From assembly GCF_033115175.1 (NCBI RefSeq), contig NC_084836.1, positions 65,391,297-65,455,296 of the forward strand: a stretch of 64,000 bases of DNA, written 5' to 3'. This DNA is from Lepus europaeus (Eukaryota; Chordata; Mammalia; Lagomorpha; Leporidae). Under the pieces are notes generated by a model. That model saw nothing but the letters and a program-made list of their open reading frames with translations, ran no database searches and was not told the DNA's origin. A program made the position numbers and the translations under genes. The first letter of the stretch is position 1. Each line of letters begins with the position of its first letter. Of the stretch, positions 11,478 through 22,080 are shown piece after piece.

Positions 11478-12000
11478 TCTTCAATTCGCTGGTTCACTCC
11501 CCAAATAGCCGCAAGGCTGGAGCTCAGCTGATCTGAAGCCAGGAGCCAGGAGCTTCTTCTGGGTCTCCCACGTGGGTGCAGGGGCCCAGGGACATGGGCC
11601 ATCTTCCTCTGCTTTTCCAGGCACATTAGCAGGGAGTGGGATCGAAAATGGAGCAGCCAGGATTCGATGGTTTGGCTGGGGCTGTAGGCCAGAGCTTTAA
11701 CCCGCTGCTCCACAGTGCCAGCACCAAATTGGATATTTCTAAATCTTCTTTATATAAACGTCTATTCAAATATGCTGCATAGCTAAAGTTTAGTTCTTTC
11801 TAGTGTTGAATTGTTAGAGTTCTTATGTATTTTGAGTACAGATTTCTTAACAGAGATTATCATTGCAAGCATGTCTGCTGTGTTTTGGTTTTCTTCTTGC
11901 TTTTGTAATGGTGTCATTTGAAGATGAAAGTTTTAATTTTGATGAAATTCAGCTAAACATTTATTTTCTTTTTTCTTTGTGCTTTTCTTGTTTTCTTCGC
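10590..12000 (-). repeat. Old L1 3' region, split by a SINE
   Basis: It reads antisense as the classic L1 3' segment: CATGTTGTAGCATGTAATGG, TGAATAATGTTGCTATTAAT, GAATTGCTAGATCAGTGG, TTTTTGAGGAACTACAAA; it resumes after the SINE with TTCTTTATATAAACGTCTA. The part up to about 11150 is shared with copy B. Confidence 0.75.
11325..11725 (-). repeat. C-repeat SINE with internal tandem duplication
   Basis: It starts AAAATATTTATTTCATTTAT and ends TCCACAGTGCCAGCACC. The 41-bp segment from the GA tract through GTCTTCAATTCGCTGGTTCA to CTCCCCAAA occurs twice (about 11400-11442 and 11461-11503). Confidence 0.88.
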
Positions 12001-12852
12001 TCGGATTGAGCAGAACTCCTGAGTGTTCCAATCTCATGGAACCTTGATGTTTTTCCCATGGTGAGTAAGGACATTTCAGAATGGAAGCTAGACAGGCAGG
12101 TGGAAATTCTTTCCAGGCCTTTTGCTGGAATTATCTCCAAATCATTGCATTGAAAAAATGAACATTTAACCTTTAAACATGTGGGTCTGGAGTAATGATA
12201 GTGATATAGAGTAGGGTATGTGGGTCATGTTTCACTGTTACTTGATGGAAATGTATTGAAATGTGTGTTTTTGAGCAGAGTATAAATATGATCTTTTTCA
12301 ATTGCTTTTGTTTGCTATATTTGGACAATTGAGTATGATGCAATTGATAGTTTGGGGAATGGAATTCTGATTTCAGGAATTTCAATTGATAGAACATTGT
12401 TAGGAAGCAAAGCATCAAGCTCCCATGAATGGGAGAGAGCACAGGATATGTAATGTGAGTCTATACTACTGTGAACCAACCAATATCAAATAAATGACCT
12501 CTGCAATAACTAAGGCACAGGTCTACAATGACTGTCAATGCTTCTCATGAACATGAATATTAGCTGGGATTTGCAATGACATTGTTTTCAGGAACCATTC
12601 TTGAATGATTAAGGAAGTACTATAATGCCATTTAGTCATTCTAGTCTCTTTGTGACTTGTATCTTATGAGAATCACATCATCAGAAATTTAGCGTTAACT
12701 CTAAGAAAAACTAAAATTCTGCTGGGGATATTTTTATAGTAGGAACAACCATTGTGTCTAATTAAGTCTTACTGTTGTGTAGTCAGATACTAACAATGAC
12801 TTTCTTTTACCAAAGAAACCTTTCGTTTAAGGTATACAAATTTCGTAAGTAC
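12001..12852. other. Non-genic sequence between the duplicate units
   Basis: No gene, RNA or confident repeat seen. Confidence 0.4.
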
Positions 12853-13530
12853 AACTTTATTTATTTTGTTTATTTGAAAGACAGTGATAGACATTGACAG
12901 AGATATCTTCCTTTCAGTAGTTCACTCCCAAAATAGTAGCAATGGGGGCTGGCCTTGTGGCATAGAGGGTGGGGCCTATGCCTGCAGTGCTGGCATCCCA
13001 TATGGGCACCTGTTCGAGTCCTGGCAGCTCCACTTCCGATCCAGCTCCTGCTGTGGCCTGGGAAAGCAGTAGAAGATGGCCCAAGGACTTGGGCCCCTGC
13101 ACCTGTGTGGGAGACCCGGAGGAAGCTCCTGGCTCCTGGCCCAGGCTTCCGATTGGCGCAGCTCTGGCTGTTGCAGCCAGTTGGGGAGTGAATCAGCAGA
13201 TGGAAGACCTCTCTCTGTCTACATCTCCTCTTTCTGAGTAAATCTGAATTTCAAATAAATACATAAATCTTTAAACAAACAAAAAAACCAAAATAGTAGC
13301 AATGCCTGGGGCTGGGACTGGGCCAGGCTGGAGCCAGGAGTCTGGAGCTCTGTTGGGGTCTTCCATGTGGGTATCAGAGGCCCAGATATTTGGGTTGCCT
13401 TTTTTTGTCTTCTCAGACACAGTATCAGGGAGCTGAGTCAGAAGAGCAGTCAGGACTACATCCCGTGTTCCTGTGAGGGACAACAGCATCACTAGCAGTG
13501 GCTTGATCTGCTATGCCACGCACTGTCCCT
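12853..13530 (-). repeat. Outer C-repeat SINE of a nested pair
   Basis: SINE sequence at 12853-12929 continues at 13305-13530, ending near GCCACGCACTGTCCCT. It is interrupted by the younger plus-strand SINE at 12945-13289. Confidence 0.85.
12945..13289 (+). repeat. Inner C-repeat SINE of a nested pair
   Basis: Head GGGGCTGGCCTTGTGGCATA, tail AAATAAATACATAAATCTTT. The target duplication AAAATAGTAGCAATG (12930-12944 and 13290-13304) lies within the older SINE. Confidence 0.92.
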
Positions 13531-13968
13531 AGTTCAATAACATTTTTATGTACTGTTCAAACTACTCCTATAAAATGTACTGAAGATTTTTGTCATGGGT
13601 CTGATTACATAGACTCTACAAATGGTAATTGTGTGGAAAGCATTGAAGGGGTTTCCTCTGAGGTGTTGTAGCACTGGGGTATTCACATCAAGTATTATAC
13701 TTGAATTCAGCATGTACCTGTTTTCACAAAAATTTTGGCAGAAATGTTTCTTTCTCTTCATGTTTAGGTTCCCATCATGCTGCAGGCAATATTCACAAAG
13801 ATAGTGTCTCAAACATCACAAATTTTTCCTCTTTGAACCCTGAATATCAGAAATCTAAAATGAAGTTGTTGACAAGAGTGAAACTGCTTTTTCTTTCCTT
13901 TTTTTTTTTTGTCTTTTAGCATCTATGGTCTGTATGAATTCCTTCTATCAGCCCCATTATGTACTTTT

Positions 13969-14299
13969 TAAAAAAGGATTTTATTTATTTGAGCGGTAGA
14001 GTTACAGAAAGTGAGAGGGATAGACACAGAGAGAGAGGTCTTCCATCTGCTGGTTCTCTGGCCAGATGGCTGTAATGGCCAGAGCTGAGCTGATCTGAAG
14101 CCAGGAGCCAGGAGCTTCTTCTGGGTCTCCCATGCGGGCGTGGTGGCCCAAGCACTTGGGCTATCTTTCACTGCTTTCCAGATGCGTTACAGGGAAGTGG
14201 ATTGGAAGTGGAGCATCCGGGACTAGAACCAGTGTCCATATGGGATGTTGACACTGCAGGTGGAGGATTAACCTACTGTGCCACAGTGCCGCCGCTCTC
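13969..14299 (-). repeat. C-repeat SINE
   Basis: AGGATTTTATTTATTTGAGC, then GA-rich sequence, CATATGGGATG core and the terminal GTGCCACAGTGCCGCC. Confidence 0.88.
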
Positions 14300-14905
14300 C
14301 CCTGACTATGTGCTATTGTTTTGATTCTCTTGCCTCCTTTCAGTAGTACCATATGACTACATGGGCTCCCCCGAATAATCCATGATCGTCTTCTCATTTT
14401 CAGAACCATTAATTTATCAAACTTGCTATGCTTCTTTCCCCCAGTGAGGTAGCACATGAATATGCATAGATTTCAGGGCTCTGGATATTTCTGGGAGGTA
14501 TTGTTCAACATACTGCACATGTCTAACACTGTCTTATTTAGACATAGTCAAAAAGTATAGCAGCTGGTAGGTAGAGTTTATTTTTCCCTGGGTCTGGTTG
14601 AGTAGTTGGGAACAGCTTACAGAGTTTGCAACAGTTACTATTCTAGCTATAAATATTTTATCTGATGGAATTTTTATTTTTTAATGGAGGCATTAAATGA
14701 ACCTCTTCAATTGACCAGTGCATTTTTGAATTACCAAAAAGGGTATTTTTTCTGTGTAATTATATATATACATATATATATATAATTACATATAAAATTG
14801 TGATTTGTTCAATGTGTCATCAGGTAGATTTAAGGGGGCACACATGGGAAGAACAAGGTCAGGCCCCACCATTGGCCTGACACCAAGACTAGCCTTAACA
14901 AGAGG
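14300..14905. other. Non-genic sequence before copy B
   Basis: No gene seen. It includes a TA-rich inverted repeat at about 14755-14795 (GTAATTATATATATA mirrored as TATATATATAATTAC), able to form a hairpin, and a moderately GC-rich stretch at 14830-14910 that I could not assign. Confidence 0.5.
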
Positions 14906-15079
14906 CCCTTATTTCTTTTGCATCCAAGATGGCTAGATTTTCAATTCCACAATATTGTTTTCTCCTTTGCTCATAGTGTGTCAGTGCTGTCTCTCTCTCT
15001 CTCTTTTTTAAACCTACAATTTGCTGACTTTCCCATGCTTTTCTTTTTTTCCTTGTTTTTATTATTTATTTATTTGCTT

Positions 15080-15451
15080 TTAAAAATTTATTCATTTATT
15101 TGAAAGGTAGAGTTACCAAGAGTGAAAATGAGAGAGAAAGAGAGAGAGAGCGAGAGCGAGAGCGAGAGCGAGAGAGAGAGAGAGAGAGACAGATCTTCAG
15201 TTTGCTGATTCACTCTTCAAATTGCCAGGACATTTGGGGCTGGGCCAGGACAAAGCCAGGAGCCAGGAAATTGATCTGCGTCTCCTGGGTGGGAGGCAGG
15301 AGTCCAGGGTCTTGGGTCATCTTCAGTGATCTCCCAGGTGCATTAGCAGGAGCTGGATTGGAAGTGGAGCATCCAGGACTCAAACCGGTGCCATATGGGA
15401 TGCCAGTGCTGCAGGCTGTGCCTTAATCTGCTGGATCACAGCACTGGTCCC
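15080..15451 (-). repeat. C-repeat SINE with GA expansion
   Basis: AAATTTATTCATTTATTTGA, a GAGAGC repeat at 15130-15190, CATATGGGATGCCAGTGCTG core, and the terminal CACAGCACTGGTCCC. Specific to copy B. Confidence 0.88.
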
Positions 15452-15805
15452 AGTGCCGTTTCTTTTAAAATTTGCTGGGTAGACGGCAACCTTTCAATTA
15501 GCTCAGTGAAAAATAAATCCAGTGTGATCAATCTAAATGGAACTATTTGATACTTTAATTAAAAATACTTAATCTTATTTAAATAGATAAGGGAATGCGC
15601 CTGTGAGATGGCTGGCCATCATCAGTGTAGTGTAGAAATCGCTAAAAAGAATTATGTAAGAAATTACAATAATCATTTAGAATAAAACTCCTGTGAAAAA
15701 TAAAAATTAATGATGTTCAAATGGAAACATATATTTTGTTGAAAAAAGCGAGAGAAAGCCAGTGACTTCAACACAACATTAACTAGTAGTTCTACTGAAA
15801 ATTTT

Positions 15806-16113
15806 TGGGAAGGTGTATTTTTATTATTTACTTGAAAGGCAGATTGACAGAGAGGGAGAGACAGAAAGAGCTCCTGGATGACCACAACAGCCCGACCTGG
15901 GCCAGGTGGAAGACGGGAGCCAGGAACTCCGTCTTGTTCTCTCATGTGGGTGGCGGGGACCAAAGTACTTGTTCCATTACCAAGTGCCTTCCTAGGTGCA
16001 TCAGTAGGAAGATGGATCTGAGCAGAACAGCTGGGACTTGAACAGGCGCTCTGATATGGCATGCCACTGTTGCTAGAAGTGGCTTAGCCTGCTCTGCCAC
16101 AGTACTGGTCCCC
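15806..16113 (-). repeat. C-repeat SINE, partner of 697-1035
   Basis: Same position in copy B: ATTTTTATTATTTACTTGAAAG, then the core, then GCCACAGTACTGGTCCC. More diverged than the young copies in the window. Confidence 0.8.
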
Positions 16114-16168
16114 AGGGTTCTGTTTTTAATTGCTTTTAGGAATCAACACATTGCTTTATTTTATTTTT

Positions 16169-16248
16169 TTAGGATTTATTTATTTATTTGAAAGGCAGAG
16201 TTACAAAGAGGCTGAGACAGAGACAGAGAGAGAAAGAGAGAGAGAGAG

Positions 16249-16279
<31 letters not shown>

Positions 16280-16585
16280 GAGAGAGGGAGAGAGAAAGAG
16301 CGAGGGAGTGGGAGGGAGAGGTCCATTGGTCTTCTATCCACTGGTTCACTCCCAAGATGGCTGTAAGGGCCGGAGCTGAGCCCATCTGAACCCAGGAGCC
16401 AGGAGCTTCTTCCAGGTCTCCTACATGGGTGCAGGGGCTCAAGAACTTGTGGCACTTTCTTCTGCTTTCCCAGGCCATAGCAGAGAGCTGGATCAGAAGT
16501 GGAGCAGCCAAGATTAGAACCAGCGACCATATGGAATTCCAGCACTGCAGGCTTAGCATTAACCTACTGGGCCACAGTGCCGGCC
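16169..16585 (-). repeat. C-repeat SINE with GA expansion
   Basis: GGATTTATTTATTTATTTGA start, a GAGA/GAAA tract at about 16218-16320, the terminal GGGCCACAGTGCCGGCC. Specific to copy B. Confidence 0.9.
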
Positions 16586-16978
16586 TGTTCTCCTCTTGGA
16601 TCTAGGAAAACCAGCTCCTCGGATCCTGGTTCCTATCAGCTTCACCATTGCTTTCTCCAACATGTTGAACAACTGCCCCATCTTTGGGGGCTGATAATAA
16701 TTCCCAGTCTACCAATGCAGGGGAGAACAGGCCTTTTAGTGTCTGTTAACTTATTCCTGGAATCATACGAGTTTGGAAGACTTTCTCTTTTAGTTCATGC
16801 CTATCTTGATTATTTAAAAATTAAAAAAAAAATCTTGAGTGAGTACTTTTCTAAGCACTTCACTCATGTTAGCACATTTAGTGCTCCTGATAAGATACAG
16901 GGACTCAACCAGTGCCCATATGGGATGCCGGCACTGCAGGCGGTGGCTTTACCCACTACACAACAGTGCTGGTTCCCA
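16586..16978 (-). repeat. Copy-B-only insert ending in a SINE head fragment
   Basis: 16900-16978 is the 5' part of a minus-strand C-repeat SINE (CAGTGCCCATATGGGATGCC ... CAACAGTGCTGG). 16590-16900 has no counterpart in copy A. A weak MIR-like string (CTAAGCACTTCACTCATGTT) lies near 16852. The origin of the rest is unknown. Confidence 0.5.
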
Positions 16979-17939
16979 CACTGCTTTCCATAAAGTCTGT
17001 ACCAATGTGTGTTTCCACCAACAGTGTCCCAGGCTGCTCTTTTCCCCTCTTGGAGTTATATATAACAAAGGAGTACAACTTTTTACATCTCAGAAAATAC
17101 CTTCCTCCTATTGTCAAAGCATTCTGGTCCATGGACTAACCTTAAGCAGCTGATGGAATGGAGCATGTCACCAAGCCTGGATGGAAGGGACATTTGTGAC
17201 TTAGGGGTCCTACACTTGATAGCGTTCTGCTTCCAGTGAAGGTCATTGCTTGTGGCCAGTGGCTTCTTAAGCTTGTTTCCCTGATTCCATTGGCCTTTCA
17301 TAGGAACCTCAATGTTTGTTATACCCACATATTCAGTTCTGTATATGATTTCATAGGCAATTCCCATTCCAATTACTTCTTATACATAAAGTACTTAAGC
17401 TATTGACCACTTTTGTTTTTTTGTTTAAAATGTTGGCCCCTCATTGTTTATGATAAGACATAAGTTTTCATTTTGGAAGAATGATATTGAATATAAACTG
17501 TTTTCAATAAAACAAATATTTAAATTCTTTATTTCTATGAGTGCTTATGTTAAAATGGCATGCCATATATGTACTTTTACATGAGGACACCATATAGGGT
17601 TGATTTAGTGTACATTTCTATATAAGAAAACTAGAAGTTAGAATTTTGGCTGTTTTCACTATAATGAAATGATAAATGGTTGAAAGCCCAAATATACACT
17701 TCTGACTGAACATTGCACAATGTATACATGTAATCCAGTGTCCACCATTTTGGGATCTGAGGGTATGCCAATTTTGAAAATTATTGTTGTAGAATACAAA
17801 ACAATAGGGCTCTAGTGATTTTCTGAAGAGTAACTGCTCTGTTCGTTGTTACTTAGTGCAAAGATAAACACCACCAACAACATTATGACTTCAGGATTTA
17901 AATCTTATCTTTCAGACCAAGCCAGTGTCCCTAACCCAT

Positions 17940-18060
17940 TCTTCTTCCTTGGTTTACAATATATAACAAAGTAAGTCATCCTACTACATCCATGGGTTCC
18001 AGAGTTTTGGATTCAATCAACTGTGGATGGAAAATGTTGGTCAAAAAAATTGTGCCTGTA
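17940..18060 (+). mobile_element. Tigger-like remnant (copy B), cut by a deletion
   Basis: This matches copy A 2610-2722 (CATCCATGGGTTCC, AACTGTGGATGGAAAATG, AAAAAAATTGTGCCT) and then jumps straight to the sequence 7 bp beyond the OR stop codon. ACATT occurs at both edges of the missing block in copy A, which suggests a microhomology deletion. Confidence 0.65.
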
Positions 18061-18067
18061 CATTCTC

Positions 18068-19003
18068 TTACTTCTTTAAGAACAAAGCAATTCTTTTGAT
18101 TGAGTCATTGAAGGCTTGTTTCACTTGCTTGTTCCTCAAGGTGTAGATGAAGGGGTTCAGCATAGGTGCAATGGAGGTGGTGAGCACGATAACTCCCTTG
18201 TTAGTGGCCACTGACTGCTTTGCTGAAGGCTTCACATAGATGAAGATGCAGCTGCCATAGGTGATGGAGACCACGATCATGTGGGAAGAGCAGGTGGAAA
18301 AGGCCTTCTTCCTTTGCTGGGCTGAGGGGAATCGTAGAATGGTCTTGATGATGTATATGTAGGATAGACCCACACAGACCAGGGTCATGATGAAGGTCAG
18401 CACGGCACTGACCATGACCATCTGCTCTATCAACCGAGTATCTGTGCACGTGATCTTCAGGAGGGGAGACACGTCGCAGATGAAATGGTCAACGACATTA
18501 GAGTCACAGAACTTTAGACGTAGGCCCAAGCTCAGGGGTGGGAGGATGACCAAGAAGCCGGCTACCCAGCAGCAGAGGACGAGTCTCTGGCAGACCTGGC
18601 TACTCATGATGGTCACGTAATGCAGGGGCTTGCAGATGGCCACGTAGCGGTCGTAGGACATGGTGGCCAGGAGGAAAAATTCTGTGACACCAAGGAGATC
18701 GATGAAAAACATTTGAATGACACAGTTGTTGTACGTGATTGTCTTGTCACCGGTTGATATGTTGTATAAGTATCTGGGAATACAAGCCGTTGTAAATGAG
18801 ATTTCTAGGAAGGAGAAGTTTTGTAGGAAAAAGTACATGGCCGTTTTCAGGTGTGAATGCACGAAGGTGAGGAAGATGATGGCCAGGTTGCCAGTTACAC
18901 TCAACACATAGGTGAGGAACAGGAAGATGAAAGTCACAGCCTGCAGCTGGGGGTCATCCGTCAGCCCCAGCAAGACAAAGGTTGTGACTGTGTGGTTTCT
19001 CAT
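18068..19003 (-). CDS. OR6C-like: Olfactory receptor, OR6C type (copy B), intact
   Basis: This is the paralogue of the receptor at 3523-4458, with 311 residues from the MRNHT start. An in-frame ATG eight codons upstream (19027) is not conserved in copy A. Only three residues differ between the two: L150F, A178V and F179S. By hand count about 20 of 936 bases differ. All OR hallmarks are present ([28 protein letters not shown]), and it shares the unusual TAMYFFLQ helix-2 motif. The 3' flank is deleted from 7 bases beyond the stop codon relative to copy A, so its native 3' untranslated region and polyadenylation site may be lost. The coding sequence is far closer to copy A than the flanks are, which suggests gene conversion. 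Confidence 0.95.
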   Translation of the reverse strand: MRNHTVTTFVLLGLTDDPQLQAVTFIFLFLTYVLSVTGNLAIIFLTFVHSHLKTAMYFFLQNFSFLEISFTTACIPRYLYNISTGDKTITYNNCVIQMFFIDLLGVTEFFLLATMSYDRYVAICKPLHYVTIMSSQVCQRLVLCCWVAGFLVILPPLSLGLRLKFCDSNVVDHFICDVSPLLKITCTDTRLIEQMVMVSAVLTFIMTLVCVGLSYIYIIKTILRFPSAQQRKKAFSTCSSHMIVVSITYGSCIFIYVKPSAKQSVATNKGVIVLTTSIAPMLNPFIYTLRNKQVKQAFNDSIKRIALFLKK

Positions 19004-19027
19004 AACTGACTTGTATCGAATCTGCAT

Positions 19028-20056
19028 TTACAATTCAGATATTTGCTATAGGGGCTTGGTGTTAACATCAGCCAGCAATAATTAGTTGCTCAGCAAACTG
19101 TGCCCAATGGTAGGACACACAGTATTTTTTAGTTTATACATAATATCATTGCATTAGTAGCACAGGTTTCACTGTGACTTTTTGTGGGATACTTTAGGGG
19201 ATATTTGAAAATCAGAATACTTAATGTATACTCCACTGCAACATATTAAAAGTCCTCTTTTCAGTGTTTTAAATTCCCATTTTGTATTTCATTTTATTTA
19301 CAGATGGGATTGTATTATCATTTTTTGATTCCCATGTTCTACAGCCATGTCTTCAACTGACTGAATTTGGTTATTGATAAACTGTGAAAGTAACACCAAC
19401 AGTGCAAGTTTATTCTAAGAAGCTTTTGATATCCACTGCTTAAGATTTTGAGTAGTAGCATTAACACTCGTTTTTAAACTTATGCTTTATTATCAACTTT
19501 TCCTCATGTTCTTTCACCTTCACTCTGCTTCTTAACTTCTTTCTGTCTAAAATTTGTAGCCAACGCCTAGTGTGCAGTCAGACTGTTTGGATGAGAACAT
19601 TATTTAGAATGTTACAGTGTGTTTGCTGAGACATTCATAGGCTTGAGTGACATTGTCACAGTTGTTTCCTTTCAATCTATGTAACTGAGGTAGTAATACA
19701 TTCTAACTTCTCAGTACCAATGCAGTTACATCAAAAGAATCAGGTTGCAAATGCAGTCACACTTTCAATCATTGTCTGCTTTCATTGAGATTCGGTTTTG
19801 TCAGCTAAAACTGGGGAAAAAAAAACAACAACAAATCTGTGTCCTTTATATGCTACTTTTTAAAAATTAAACTCTACCTGTGGATATCTATTTATCTATA
19901 TTTCTATCTCTATATCTAAAATTGTTTAGAACAGTACCTAGCTCCGAATAAAAAATACATATAGTCTCACCATTTGAAAACCTTGGTCCACAATGGCTTT
20001 TCTTTCTTTCATCACAAACCATTCCTTCTACCCTATTGTAATTAGATTTTTTGCCC
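19028..20056. other. Duplicated upstream flank of OR copy B
   Basis: Aligns with 5041-6010 of copy A at about 86-88%. Contains the empty site for the L1 at 4540-5037. Confidence 0.6.
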
Positions 20057-20067
20057 AAACCACTTTA

Positions 20068-20407
20068 TTTATTTATTTATTTATTTTGACAGGCAGAGTG
20101 GATAGTGAGAGAGAGACAGAGAGAAAGGTCTTCCTTTTTTTTGCCGTTGGTTCACCCTCCAATGGCTGCTGCGGCCGGCGCACCGCGCTGATCCAAAGCC
20201 AGGAGCCAGGTGCTTCTCCTGGTCTCCCATGCGGGTGCAGGGCCCAAGGACTTGGGCCATCCTCCACTGCACTCCCGGGCCATAGCAGAGAGCTGGCCTG
20301 GAAGAGAGGCAACCGGGATAGAATCTAGCGCCCCAACCGGGATTAGAATCTGGTGTGCTGGCGCCGCAAGGCGGAAGATTAGCCTGTTAAGCCACGGCGC
20401 CGGCCCC
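20068..20407 (-). repeat. C-repeat SINE, young
   Basis: It runs from TTTATTTATTTATTTTGACA to CCACGGCGCCGGCCCC. Target duplication AAACCACTTTA at 20057-20067 and 20408-20418. Specific to copy B. Confidence 0.93.
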
Positions 20408-20759
20408 AAACCACTTTAATGAAACATTTTTGGCTGAAGTTTACCAAAGGTCTCCTTCAATTTTTTAAATTCCGTTTTTCTGAAAATTAAAAGTATTTCT
20501 ATGTGGACTGTTTACTTCTGACCATATACTGTTTATTACATTCTCCCATAACTGAACATCATGTATGTTTTTCCTCTTACCTTTTTATTTCTAATTTCTG
20601 GGTATTTCTTTTCATACTGGTCTCTATTGTGCATAAACTTCTCAGTTTCTTCTCTTAGATTCCATAACTTAACAAGTGCGTTCTTAGTAGATAGTATCTT
20701 GACTTAAAAGCTTCAGATCCACAAATACTAGTTTTCAGAATATGGCTAAGTATGAGAGA

Positions 20760-20873
20760 TATTTTAAATGTCAGTAAAAACATATATTATGAAAAATGAT
20801 GTGTTTCAAAAAAAGTTTTTATATCAAAAGAAACATTTTTATTTCATTTTCCATGAACGTTTTAAAGTGCTAT
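20760..20873. mobile_element. Short inverted-repeat element (MITE-like), copy B
   Basis: Partner of 6372-6480 in copy B (ACATATATTATGAAAAATGA ... CCATGAACGTTTTAAAG), shared and therefore older than the duplication. Confidence 0.45.
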
Positions 20874-21355
20874 CATATACCAGAAACAAAGAAGTGACCA
20901 CACTTACCTGTCTTTCTTTCCAAAAGACTCGTATCTTCAAAAGGTAAATTTGGCCAGGTATTGAGTTTATCACTTTGCATGAATGATCTCTCTGAGCTCA
21001 GTTTTCTTCTGGTACTCTTTCTTTTCATATCTCTGTGCAACAAACTCCAGTTCCATCTGTTCTGAGGACATAGAAAACTCAGATGTTTGATGGGATGCCA
21101 ATCAGAGCAAGCAATTTTTATTCCAATTTTAACATGGAAAATGTACATTTTTTTACAAACCAAAGTGATATTTTTAATTAAAACTGTGTAACACAGTGCC
21201 ATATATTAATTCTCGGTGCCCCTGAACTTAATAACAAAGATTTAAGTCAAAATTTTCAGACGAGCTGGATTTTTTTTTAAATTTAGGATGAATCTAAAAA
21301 TTTCTAGAATTTCACATTTCTTTTTTAATTCTTGAATTTTGGTAGTTTTGCAAGG

Positions 21356-21360
<5 letters not shown>

Positions 21361-21397
<37 letters not shown>
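21361..21397. repeat. Long T homopolymer
   Basis: About 37 T residues inside duplicated sequence; copy A has only GGAGGAGGGTTTG at this point (about 6990). No attached element is obvious on either side. The length may be affected by assembly. Confidence 0.7.
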
Positions 21398-21559
21398 CCT
21401 TCCCATGAAGAAGCACCCTCTGCTCACTGCTGTTACCTTCATTCCTGAAAACACTGTTTCTTCTCCTATCTGAACTGCCTTTGGATGAATGGGAACTTGG
21501 TTACTGACACTGCTTTCCTACACTGGCTCATCTTTCCACAGAGTATCAAAATCAGAAGC

Positions 21560-22080
21560 CAGGGACTTCGCAGTTCTATATTTGTGGTGCTATTTTCTAT
21601 ACCTTCTGCTTCTCCACTAATGCTCATAAAACACTACATCAACTTTTCAAAATGTTAAAAAAAAATGGAATCAGTACTTTCCAAGAGTAAATTCCCCTGC
21701 AGGATTTCCTGGAGGCTTCAATATTTGTGTTGTGTGAAGGGCTTCAGTGTCCTGATGTTGCTTTAGGACATTCCTTCCCTCTTGAGCAGGGGCCTGTGCC
21801 TGCTCTAACCATGTGTGTAAGTTGCAGAGGTAAGCCCAGGAGTTATGGTCACTGTCACACAGGAGGTGCAAGGACTTGCCCGTGGTGAACTGAGGACTAG
21901 GACGCCCCCATGCCATGTAGGTGCCCACCTGTGCTTCCATCAGGTCATCCTGAGAGCAGAGCATGCATTTCTGCAGCCGGCTCCTCCCCCTGATCTGCTT
22001 TTCTCCATGAGTAGGGAGAGACCGTTGCTTCTCTGTGGTAACTACTTCAGCCCTACTCACTGAGCAGCATTCAGACATCA
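21560..22080. other. Unusually conserved patch, copy B
   Basis: Partner of 7160-7670. The edges are sharp: at the left near the shared GGACTTCGCAGTTCTATATT (copy A has GGGCTTCGC), and at the right after CTGAGCAGCATTC. It could be a gene-conversion tract, a non-coding first exon or control element of the OR, or a constrained remnant of an unknown gene. Confidence 0.6.

Noticed and set aside
16499-16993. Plus-strand open frame of 164 codons
   Set aside because: It is stitched from two antisense SINE pieces and an unassigned insert; there is no protein family signal.
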